Origin: Comamonadaceae bacterium
GTDB taxonomy: Bacteria > Pseudomonadota > Gammaproteobacteria > Burkholderiales > Burkholderiaceae_C
DNA length: 5,302 bases
Assembly (NCBI GenBank): GCA_947469815.1
Contig: CANIRI010000186.1
Location: 1 to 5,302, forward strand
Direction: 5' to 3'
Shown: piece by piece, positions 1-5,302 of the stretch
Numbering within the stretch: position 1 is the first letter of the stretch
How the letters are laid out: every line of letters starts with the position of its first letter
Position numbers and translations under genes: made by a program
Notes under the pieces: generated by a model
What the model was told of the DNA's origin: nothing
Seen by the model: the letters and a program-made list of their open reading frames with translations, nothing else
Databases searched by the model: none

Positions 1-888
1 AGCTCTCTGGTGATGTTGCCGATTTTCGAATTTGGAACCGAAGCGCAGCGCCAGAAGTACCTGCCCCGCCTGGCCACCGGGCAGACCATTGGCTGCTTCG
101 GCCTGACCGAGCCCAACCACGGCTCGGACCCGCAAAGCATGGTGACGCGCGCGCAGAAAGTGGCGGGCGGCTACAAACTCAGCGGCTCCAAAATGTGGAT
201 CAGCAACAGCCCGATTGCGGATGTGTTTGTGGTCTGGGCCAAAGAGGTCACCGAGGGCGGCACGGTGGGCCCGATCCGTGGCTTCATACTGGAAAAAGGC
301 ATGGCCGGCCTATCGGCCCCTGCCATCCACGGCAAAGTGGGTTTGCGCGCCAGCATCACCGGCGAGATCGTGATGGACGGCGTGTTCTGCCCCGAGGAAA
401 ACGCCTTTCCTGAGGTGCGCGGCCTCAAGGGTCCGTTCACCTGTCTCAACAGTGCGCGCTACGGCATCGCCTGGGGCGCGTTGGGCGCGGCGGAGGACTG
501 CTGGCACCGTGCCCGCCAGTACACGCTGGACCGCCAGCAGTTCGGCCGCCCGCTGGCCGCCAACCAGCTGATTCAAAAGAAGCTCGCCGATATGCAAACC
601 GAAATTTCGCTGGGCCTGCAAGGCTGCCTGCGCTTGGGGCGCATGAAAGACGAAGGCACGGCGAGCGTGGAAGTGACATCGATCTTGAAGCGCAACTCCT
701 GCGGCAAGGCGCTGGATATTGCGCGCATGGCGCGCGACATGATGGGCGGCAACGGCATCAGCGACGAATTTGGCGTGGCCCGCCATCTGGTGAACCTGGA
801 GGTGGTCAACACCTATGAAGGTACGCACGATATCCACGCCCTGATTCTGGGGCGCGCCATGACCGGTATCGCCGCATTTGCAGGCTGA
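1..888 (+). CDS. gcdH: Glutaryl-CoA dehydrogenase, 5'-truncated by the window edge
   Basis: This is an acyl-CoA dehydrogenase family flavoenzyme. The glutaryl-CoA branch oxidises and decarboxylates glutaryl-CoA to crotonyl-CoA in lysine, hydroxylysine and tryptophan breakdown, passing electrons to ETF in the cytoplasm. The frame is open from base 1 (first codon AGC), giving 295 residues. Family members are near 390-400 residues, so roughly 100 N-terminal residues lie outside the window; the GTG at 10 and ATG at 13 are internal codons, not the start. Visible motifs, numbered from base 1, are the FAD/substrate loop [14 protein letters not shown] at about 31-44, the middle beta-domain, RQQFGRP at 178-184, and the C-terminal [17 protein letters not shown]. 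The Glu of YEG, residue 273 (codon 817-819), aligns with the catalytic base of this family. [16 protein letters not shown] is characteristic of glutaryl-CoA dehydrogenases rather than short-chain acyl-CoA dehydrogenases. The TGA stop at 886-888 faces the oxygenase gene, so transcription converges. Family assignment is very secure; glutaryl-CoA specificity is a strong similarity-based inference. Confidence 0.94.
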   Translation, partial: SSLVMLPIFEFGTEAQRQKYLPRLATGQTIGCFGLTEPNHGSDPQSMVTRAQKVAGGYKLSGSKMWISNSPIADVFVVWAKEVTEGGTVGPIRGFILEKGMAGLSAPAIHGKVGLRASITGEIVMDGVFCPEENAFPEVRGLKGPFTCLNSARYGIAWGALGAAEDCWHRARQYTLDRQQFGRPLAANQLIQKKLADMQTEISLGLQGCLRLGRMKDEGTASVEVTSILKRNSCGKALDIARMARDMMGGNGISDEFGVARHLVNLEVVNTYEGTHDIHALILGRAMTGIAAFAG

Positions 889-908
889 ACGGCCGCCCCG
901 CGCGGCGC
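889..908. terminator. Convergent junction with a short GC hairpin, possible weak terminator
   Basis: Only 20 bases separate the stop codons of the converging genes. They contain a perfect 5-base inverted repeat, GCCGC at 892-896 and GCGGC at 902-906, with a 5-base loop. There is no T-run on either side, so it does not meet the usual criteria for an intrinsic terminator. Transcripts may be ended by Rho or may overlap. Low confidence. Confidence 0.2.
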
Positions 909-1760
909 TTAGCCGTTGATCCGCAGCTCGCGGATGCGTTCCTCAAAATAGCTGCCCACGGTGTAACGCTCGGACAGCACCACCTCTTTGCGCGGGTGCA
1001 AAAAAAGCGGCAACGAAACCCGTGATTTGCGCGCCGCCGCACCCACCGGGTTCAGCACCCGGTGCACGGTGGACGGGAAGTAGCGCCCCGAGGCCTCCTC
1101 CAGCATGTCGCCGATATTGACGATCAGCAAGCCGAAGTCGCAGGGCACGTCGTGCCAGCCGCCGTCAGTGCCCAAGACCTGCAAGCCCGGCTCGGTGGCG
1201 GCGGGCAGGATGGTCAGCAAATTGATGTCGCCGTGCGGCGCGGCGCGCATGGCGCCCGGCTCCTCCTGGCCGGTCAGCGGCGGGTAATGCAGCACACGCA
1301 GCAGCGTGTGCTCGCTGCCCTCGAGCATGTCGGGCAGAGGCTGCGAATAGCGCGCGCGCACATCCGGCGGTGAGCCGTCTTGCACCCACTGCAGCAGCGT
1401 GCTGGCGAGTTGCTTGCCGCGCGTGTAGTAGCGCAAGGCGGCGTCACTGACCTGCGCCGGGTACTGGCCCCAGGGGTAGATGTGGAAAAACTCTTTGACG
1501 TCTTTCTTGCTGTGGTTCTTCGCCGTCTCTGACACGGCGGTAGAAAAGTAACCGTCATGCGTATCGGGCTTGAAGGGGTAGCTGTTTTTGGCGTCGCTGT
1601 GGAAGAAACCCAGCCACTCGGCATAAATGCCGTCCACCAGCGCCTGGTCCAGCGGGTGGTTTTTCAGCACCGCAAAGCCGGTCTGGTGCAAGCTGGCGAC
1701 AAAGACGCGCGGCGCGTCGGCGTCCAGAAAATCAACAATGGGGAGATGCGGTGCGGGCAT
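909..1760 (-). CDS. Isopenicillin N synthase-like 2-oxoglutarate/Fe(II)-dependent oxygenase
   Basis: This 283-residue cytoplasmic non-haem iron oxygenase belongs to the DIOX_N plus 2OG-FeII_Oxy superfamily, which includes isopenicillin N synthase, plant dioxygenases and fungal thymine 7-hydroxylase. The N-terminal domain opens with PHLPIVDF at 4-11, and GFAVLKNHPLD at 28-38 matches the family's GFF-x-x-x-NHG region. The double-stranded beta-helix core carries the iron triad: H176 and D178 in PHGD, and H233 in STVHRV. R247 and S249 in SRVS match the RxS that holds the 2-oxoglutarate carboxylate. The site therefore looks intact and 2OG-dependent. I chose the ATG at 1758-1760 because the family N-terminus begins there; the 67 in-frame residues upstream are proline- and arginine-rich and overlap the nucleoside hydrolase 3' end. 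No clear ribosome site precedes this ATG, and the gene lies 16 bases after the hydrolase stop, so reinitiation is plausible. It is the last gene of the kinase-hydrolase unit. Substrate unknown; a nucleoside or nucleobase is inferred from context only. Confidence 0.9.
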   Translation of the reverse strand: MPAPHLPIVDFLDADAPRVFVASLHQTGFAVLKNHPLDQALVDGIYAEWLGFFHSDAKNSYPFKPDTHDGYFSTAVSETAKNHSKKDVKEFFHIYPWGQYPAQVSDAALRYYTRGKQLASTLLQWVQDGSPPDVRARYSQPLPDMLEGSEHTLLRVLHYPPLTGQEEPGAMRAAPHGDINLLTILPAATEPGLQVLGTDGGWHDVPCDFGLLIVNIGDMLEEASGRYFPSTVHRVLNPVGAAARKSRVSLPLFLHPRKEVVLSERYTVGSYFEERIRELRING

Positions 1761-1776
1761 GGGGCTATATGGAGCG

Positions 1777-2772
1777 TTAAGGCCGCAGCCAATCACCGAG
1801 CATGGTGCGCGTGAACACATCGGCTGCGCCGGTATGGTCGACCTGCATGCACACCGCAGTGGCCGGGGTCTGCGGATCCCAACCGGGCTGGGGGTAGGGA
1901 ATGGTTTTGCGCCGCAGCACGGTTTGCCCTTGCGCCAGCCCGTCAGCGACCACGCGCACACGGCCGTGTTCCAAACCGAAGAGCCCGGGATTTGTCAGGT
2001 AAATAAAGGCCAATACATCATGGCCAAAGCAGCCGTGAATGGCCGCTACATGGGGATACAAATCGCTGTAAAACCCGGCGTAAAAATTGACGGCGTGCAG
2101 CAGGGTTTCGGTGGCAGGATGCTGGTGGTGCGCGGCGATTCGCGCAAACAAACTGACCGGCAAAATGAGCCGGTGCGTCACGTCCAGCCCGACCATGGTG
2201 ATCTTCCAACCGGCGTTGAACACAATGTCAGCGGCGTGCGGATCGTTCCAGACATTGGCCTCGGCCACGGGTGACACATTGCCCGGCTCCAGCACGGTCC
2301 CGCCCATCACGATGACTTCTTGCACCAATTGCGGCAACTGCGGCTCCAGCAGCAGCGCGGCCGCCAGATTGCCCAAAGGCCCGACCGCCACCAGCGTGAT
2401 CTCTCCGGGATGGGCGCGCGCCATGTCCACGATGAACTGCGCCGAGGGGCGTGGGTCCAGCACCAAACTGTGCGGCGCGCGCTGCGGCAACAAATTACCC
2501 AAGCCGTCGTCACCGTGGATGTGTGCCGGTGGCGCTTCGCCGGGTTTGACCCAGGGCCGCCCTGCGCCACGGGTGACCGGCACCGCGCGCCCAGCCAGCG
2601 CGCTCAGGTACAGGGCGTTGGTGGCAGCCTGCTCCACCGTCACATTGCCGAAGGTGGTGGTGATGCCGACGATCTCGATGCCCGGATGCGCCAGGGCGTA
2701 GTACAGGGCCATGGCGTCATCGACGCCGGGGTCGGTGTCATAAATGACTTTGCGGGGCGCGGAGGTGCTCAT
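1777..2772 (-). CDS. Nucleoside hydrolase, IUNH family
   Basis: This 331-residue protein is a typical-length member of the inosine-uridine preferring nucleoside hydrolase family, which hydrolyses the N-glycosidic bond of ribonucleosides to free base and D-ribose using a calcium ion. The family signature DTDPGVDD is at residues 12-19 and supplies most of the calcium-binding aspartates. HIHGDDGLGN at 84-93 matches the conserved second motif. VMGG at 155-158, EANVWNDPHAAD at 171-182 and HD at 251-252 are the other active-site elements; D252 corresponds to the C-terminal metal-binding Asp, and the common HDP is HDV here. No signal peptide is visible, so it is cytoplasmic. The ATG at 2770-2772 overlaps the TGA of the upstream kinase gene as ATGA, which supports translational coupling and explains the lack of a good ribosome site. 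Co-occurrence with a ribose kinase and a BMP importer fits nucleoside salvage or catabolism. Purine versus pyrimidine preference cannot be read from the sequence, so no rih symbol is given. Confidence 0.95.
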   Translation of the reverse strand: MSTSAPRKVIYDTDPGVDDAMALYYALAHPGIEIVGITTTFGNVTVEQAATNALYLSALAGRAVPVTRGAGRPWVKPGEAPPAHIHGDDGLGNLLPQRAPHSLVLDPRPSAQFIVDMARAHPGEITLVAVGPLGNLAAALLLEPQLPQLVQEVIVMGGTVLEPGNVSPVAEANVWNDPHAADIVFNAGWKITMVGLDVTHRLILPVSLFARIAAHHQHPATETLLHAVNFYAGFYSDLYPHVAAIHGCFGHDVLAFIYLTNPGLFGLEHGRVRVVADGLAQGQTVLRRKTIPYPQPGWDPQTPATAVCMQVDHTGAADVFTRTMLGDWLRP

Positions 2773-3656
2773 AGCGGGGGATGGTTATGCAAAAACTGGT
2801 CGACTTCGCCGACATGGGGAACGCTGGACTGCGCGCCCATGCGGGTGCAGGCCAAGGCAGCGGCGGCGCTGGCGCGGCGCAGCGCGGCCGCCATGTCAGC
2901 ACCCGCGCTCCACGCCGCCAGCAGCGCGCCGCAAAAGGTATCGCCCGCGCCGGTGCTGTCCACCACGTCCACCGCAAATGCGGCTTGCTCATAGACCTGT
3001 CCGTGGTGGCGCGCAACACAGCCGCGCGCGCCCAGCGTCACCACCACCGTGGCCGATGGCAGCATGGCCATGCGCGCCGCCGTGTCGCCCACCGGCCCGG
3101 TCAGCGCGGCGAGCTCACCTTCGTTGACGATCAAGACATCCACCACATCGAGCAGGCTTTGCGGCAGGGCGCGCGCCGGTGCGGCGTTGAGAACCACGGT
3201 GACCCCGGCCGCGTGCGCCGCCTGCGCATACGCCTTAACCGTATCCAAGGGAATCTCCAGCTGCATCAGCAGATGGCTGAAGCCCTGCAACGGTGGCAGA
3301 TGCTCAGGCCGCAGGCTGCTGTTCGCTCCGGGTGCCACCGTGATGGCGTTTTCGCCTGCGTCGGAGACGCAAATAAACGCGGTTCCCGTGGGTTGCCCGG
3401 CCGGGCGCACCGCATGCAGTTGCACCTGCGCACCGGCCAGCGAAGCTTCCAGCGGTGCGGCAAATGCGTCGGCCCCCAGGCCGGTCAGGAAATGGGGCAC
3501 AGCCCCGCCCGCGCGGGCGCAGGCCACCGCCTGGTTCGCGCCTTTGCCGCCGGGAAACGTCTGAAAGTCCTGCCCCAGCACCGTCTCGCCCGGCGCGGGA
3601 ATGTGGTGCGCACGCACCACAAAGTCCAGATTGGAGGAACCGGCGATCAGAATCAT
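2769..3656 (-). CDS. rbsK: Ribokinase, PfkB carbohydrate kinase family
   Basis: This 295-residue cytoplasmic sugar kinase most likely phosphorylates D-ribose to ribose 5-phosphate with ATP, feeding the pentose phosphate pathway or PRPP synthesis. The N-terminus carries a sugar-binding Asp in SSNLDF (D11). PfkB signature 1 is at about 34-42 (FPGGKGANQ), where GGKGAN is the ribokinase-type sugar loop. NEGE at 178-181 is the conserved Mg/phosphate-associated motif. The C-terminal signature STGAGDTF at 234-241 contains the anion-hole glycines and catalytic base D239. Length is slightly under the usual 300-310. It is the first gene of the leftward unit; its TGA overlaps the nucleoside hydrolase ATG by 4 bases. 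The ATG at 3654-3656 starts exactly at the beta-strand MILIAGSSN typical of the family; the ribosome site upstream is weak. With a ribose-releasing hydrolase next to it, ribose is the obvious substrate. Deoxyribose or another pentose is possible, so the symbol rests on family plus context. Confidence 0.91.
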   Translation of the reverse strand: MILIAGSSNLDFVVRAHHIPAPGETVLGQDFQTFPGGKGANQAVACARAGGAVPHFLTGLGADAFAAPLEASLAGAQVQLHAVRPAGQPTGTAFICVSDAGENAITVAPGANSSLRPEHLPPLQGFSHLLMQLEIPLDTVKAYAQAAHAAGVTVVLNAAPARALPQSLLDVVDVLIVNEGELAALTGPVGDTAARMAMLPSATVVVTLGARGCVARHHGQVYEQAAFAVDVVDSTGAGDTFCGALLAAWSAGADMAAALRRASAAAALACTRMGAQSSVPHVGEVDQFLHNHPPL

Positions 3657-3844
3657 GCGGGGCTCGATTGCGATGAAAAATACCGCTGCGGCGTCAGCGC
3701 GCGCGGTTGCTTCAGGCGATTGTGACGGATACCTTTGGGCAGCGGGAAAACGAGTTTGCGACCGTGGCTTTCGTTTATGGGTACCATTTGCACCGCACCC
3801 CGTTCCCCACGTGCTTAAACCCCCAAAATCTCAAGGAGTTCCCC
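3657..3844. promoter_or_regulatory. Divergent intergenic region between kinase and importer operons
   Basis: These 188 non-coding bases separate two divergent start codons and should hold promoters for both operons. I see no convincing -35/-10 pair on either strand. The least bad candidates are TATTTT on the minus strand (3677-3682) without a matching -35, and TTGCGA on the plus strand (3756-3761) with no good -10 at proper spacing. Two small inverted repeats might be operator half-sites: CGCTG/CAGCG at 3684-3688 and 3695-3699, and AAAC-GA-GTTT at 3748-3757. CACGTG at 3808-3813 is a 6-base palindrome. No regulator gene is visible in the window. The regulatory role is inferred from position. 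Confidence 0.45.
3833..3838 (+). promoter_or_regulatory. Shine-Dalgarno site for the BMP-family binding protein
   Basis: AAGGAG lies 6 bases before the ATG at 3845. It is the only strong ribosome site in the window. It fixes the start of the binding protein gene, rejecting the longer in-frame opening from 3707, and suggests this protein is translated at a high rate, as expected for a periplasmic binding protein. Confidence 0.9.
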
Positions 3845-4825
3845 ATGCAGTTTTCCAGCATTGCCCGCCTGAGCCTGGTCTGTGGCGCCATCGCCGCTTC
3901 GTTCGCAGCGGCGGCCGAGCCGGCCATCGTTTACGACATGGGCGGCAAGTTCGACAAGTCGTTCAACGAAGCCGCCTATGTGGGCATGGAAAACTGGAAG
4001 AAGGAAACCGGCAAGCAGTACCTGGAGTTTGAGATTGCTAATGAATCGCAGCGCGAGCAGGCGATCCGCCGCATGGCCGAAAAAGGTGCCAGCCCCATCA
4101 TCGGCGTGGGCTTTTCGCAAGCCTCGGCGATTGAAAAAGTTGCCAAAGAATTCCCCAAGCTCAACTTCGTAATCGTCGACATGGTGGTGGGCCTGCCCAA
4201 TGTGCAGTCGGTGGTTTTCAAGGAGCAGGAAGGTAGCTTTCTGGTCGGTGCCATGGCCGCCATGGCCAGCAAAACCGGCAAGGTCGGCTTTGTGGGTGGC
4301 ATGGACATTCCGCTAATCCGCCGCTTTGAATGCGGCTACGCGCAGGGCGCGAAATTCGCCAACCCCAAGGCCGAGGTGTTTGCCAACATGACCGGCACCA
4401 CCGGCGCGGCTTGGAACGACCCCACACGCGGCGGTGAATTGGCCAAAGCCCAGTTCGCCAAGGGCGCAGACGTGGTGTTTGCTGCCGCCGGCGGCACCGG
4501 CGTCGGCGTCTACCAGGCCGCCAAGGACGGCGGCAAGCTGGCCATCGGTGTGGACAGCAACCAGAACCACCTGCAGCCCGGCACCATGCTGACCTCCATG
4601 CTCAAGCGCGTGGACGTGGCGGTGTACAACGTTTCTAAATCCTTCGCCCCCGGTGTCACGGTCTTGGGTCTGAAAGAGGGTGGTGTGGACTACGCGATGG
4701 ACGCCAATAACGCCAAGCTGGTGACGGCCGATATGAAAAAACGCGTCGATGCCGCCAAGGCCGACATCATCAGCGGCAAGATCAAGGTCACCGATTACAT
4801 GGCCGATAACGCCTGCAAATATTGA
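3845..4825 (+). CDS. BMP-family ABC transporter substrate-binding protein, probable nucleoside binder
   Basis: This 326-residue periplasmic solute-binding protein belongs to the BMP (Bmp/PnrA/Med) family, whose characterised importers mostly carry purine or pyrimidine nucleosides. Residues 1-24 form a Sec signal peptide: R8, then a hydrophobic stretch about 9-22, then AAAA|EP with likely cleavage after A24. There is no lipobox (C13 is preceded by SLV), so this is a soluble protein, unlike many Gram-positive and spirochaete relatives. The mature protein begins with the family's first strand and ligand loop, IVYDMGGKFDKSFNEAAY at 28-45. Further family features are ESQREQAIRRMAEKG at 67-81, the GFVGGMD hinge at 148-154, AAAGGTGVGVY at 214-223 and GVDSNQ at 235-240. 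Two cysteines remain in the mature chain, C163 and C324. The ATG is fixed by AAGGAG upstream and by the signal peptide. The gene is followed 8 bases later by the cognate ATPase and is divergent from the ribokinase/nucleoside hydrolase genes, which points to nucleosides as ligand. Family certain; ligand inferred. Confidence 0.94.
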   Translation: MQFSSIARLSLVCGAIAASFAAAAEPAIVYDMGGKFDKSFNEAAYVGMENWKKETGKQYLEFEIANESQREQAIRRMAEKGASPIIGVGFSQASAIEKVAKEFPKLNFVIVDMVVGLPNVQSVVFKEQEGSFLVGAMAAMASKTGKVGFVGGMDIPLIRRFECGYAQGAKFANPKAEVFANMTGTTGAAWNDPTRGGELAKAQFAKGADVVFAAAGGTGVGVYQAAKDGGKLAIGVDSNQNHLQPGTMLTSMLKRVDVAVYNVSKSFAPGVTVLGLKEGGVDYAMDANNAKLVTADMKKRVDAAKADIISGKIKVTDYMADNACKY

Positions 4826-4833
4826 ATAAACCC

Positions 4834-5302
4834 ATGCCTCTGGCGGTGCAGATGCGCGGCATCTGCAAGCGCTTTGGCGCGGTCGCGGCCAATGCCGATG
4901 TGAGCCTGGCGGTACGCGCCGGCACCGTGCACGGCATCGTGGGAGAGAACGGCGCGGGCAAGAGCACGCTGATGTCGGTGCTCTACGGCTTTTATCCGGC
5001 GGACAGCGGCACCGTGGCGGTGTTCGGCACCGAAGCACAAATCCACAACGCGGACGACGCCATTGCCCTCGGCATTGGCATGGTGCACCAGCATTTCATG
5101 CTGGTCGACACCCTGAGCGCGCTGGACAACGTGATGCTCGGAGCCGAGCCGCATTGGCTGCTGCACAAGGCAGCAGCGCCGGTACGCGCGGGGCTGGAGT
5201 CGCTCATGCAATCCACCGGTCTGCGCGTCCCCTTGGACGCTCTGGTCGCCGATTTGGCGGTGGGTGACCGCCAGCGACTGGAGATCCTGAAAGCGCTGTA
5301 CC
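4834..5302 (+). CDS. ABC transporter ATP-binding protein (BMP-type importer), 3'-truncated by the window edge
   Basis: This is the first nucleotide-binding domain of a sugar/nucleoside-type importer ATPase; 156 codons are visible. Relatives paired with BMP proteins usually have two fused ABC domains of about 500 residues in total, so most of the gene is likely outside. Walker A is GENGAGKST at 37-45, the Q-loop Q86 sits in MVHQHFMLV, and the family feature LDNVMLG is at 97-103. The signature motif is LAVGDRQRLEILKALY at 141-156 instead of canonical LSGGQ; LSVG-type variants are common in the first domain of this subfamily. Walker B lies beyond the edge. The ATG at 4834 follows the binding-protein stop by 8 bases, so the two are co-transcribed. 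No clear ribosome site is seen. A TTG at 4822, overlapping the upstream stop as TTGA, is in frame and would add four residues, so the exact start is uncertain. The permease genes are expected downstream. Confidence 0.93.
   Translation, partial: MPLAVQMRGICKRFGAVAANADVSLAVRAGTVHGIVGENGAGKSTLMSVLYGFYPADSGTVAVFGTEAQIHNADDAIALGIGMVHQHFMLVDTLSALDNVMLGAEPHWLLHKAAAPVRAGLESLMQSTGLRVPLDALVADLAVGDRQRLEILKALY

Noticed and set aside
310..837. A 175-codon minus-strand frame within the glutaryl-CoA dehydrogenase gene
   Set aside because: Ala/His/Arg-rich shadow of a strongly conserved enzyme; no motif or ribosome site seen.
1761..1961. A 67-residue N-terminal extension of the oxygenase frame
   Set aside because: The extra residues have a biased Arg/Pro/Cys composition, overlap the nucleoside hydrolase C-terminus in another frame, and precede a natural family start at 1760.
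1627..2994. Open + strand frames (about 204-224 codons) opposite the nucleoside hydrolase and its junctions
   Set aside because: Low-complexity compositions without domains; they lie over the well-supported minus-strand hydrolase and cross gene boundaries.
2781..3725. A long open frame (314 codons) on the + strand opposite the ribokinase gene
   Set aside because: Its translation is rich in Arg, Gln, His and Gly with no recognisable family, and the opposite strand encodes an unmistakable PfkB kinase. Such antisense frames are expected in GC-rich DNA with third-position bias.
3744..3760. A LacI/PurR-type operator reading of the AAAC-GA-GTTT element
   Set aside because: Symmetry stops after four bases on each side and the centre differs from the usual central CG of LacI-family sites, so I do not name a regulator family.
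3707..3844. A 46-residue extension of the binding protein frame from an upstream start codon
   Set aside because: It would bury the signal peptide and bypass the strong AAGGAG site 6 bases before the ATG at 3845.
3872..3883. A possible lipobox around C13 of the binding protein
   Set aside because: The three residues before the cysteine are S-L-V, not the L-[AS]-[GA] pattern, and a good signal peptidase I site follows at A24.
4313..5038. A 241-codon minus-strand frame across the binding protein and ATPase genes
   Set aside because: It spans two clear + strand genes and their junction, and its sequence resembles no known family.

Overview
The window is GC-rich and almost fully coding, with strong G/C bias at third codon positions. 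The gene complement suggests a betaproteobacterium, most likely Burkholderiales and perhaps Comamonadaceae. It carries a glutaryl-CoA dehydrogenase, a BMP-type ABC importer whose binding protein has a plain Sec signal peptide, a nucleoside hydrolase and a PfkB sugar kinase. The taxonomic placement is inferred from protein character and was not searched.

Layout: (1) Bases 1-888, + strand: the 3' three quarters of a glutaryl-CoA dehydrogenase gene, cut by the left window edge. (2) Bases 909-3656, - strand: a compact three-gene unit transcribed right to left, with a ribokinase-type PfkB kinase (2769-3656), an IUNH-type nucleoside hydrolase (1777-2772, start overlapping the kinase stop by 4 bases) and an isopenicillin-N-synthase-like 2-oxoglutarate/Fe(II) oxygenase (909-1760, 16 bases downstream). 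(3) Bases 3657-3844: a 188-base divergent intergenic region holding the upstream signals of both operons. (4) Bases 3845-5302, + strand: a BMP-family periplasmic binding protein followed by the first ABC domain of its ATPase, cut by the right window edge.

Regions 2-4 read as one nucleoside-use island. The BMP importer would bring a nucleoside into the cell, the hydrolase would split it into base plus ribose, and the kinase would phosphorylate the ribose. The 2OG/Fe(II) oxygenase is the unexpected member. Its iron and 2-oxoglutarate ligands all appear present, and its position suggests it modifies the nucleoside or released base, but the sequence does not show its substrate. The acyl-CoA dehydrogenase is convergent with this island and probably unrelated, belonging to lysine/tryptophan catabolism. 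No RNA genes, mobile elements, CRISPR arrays or long repeats were seen.
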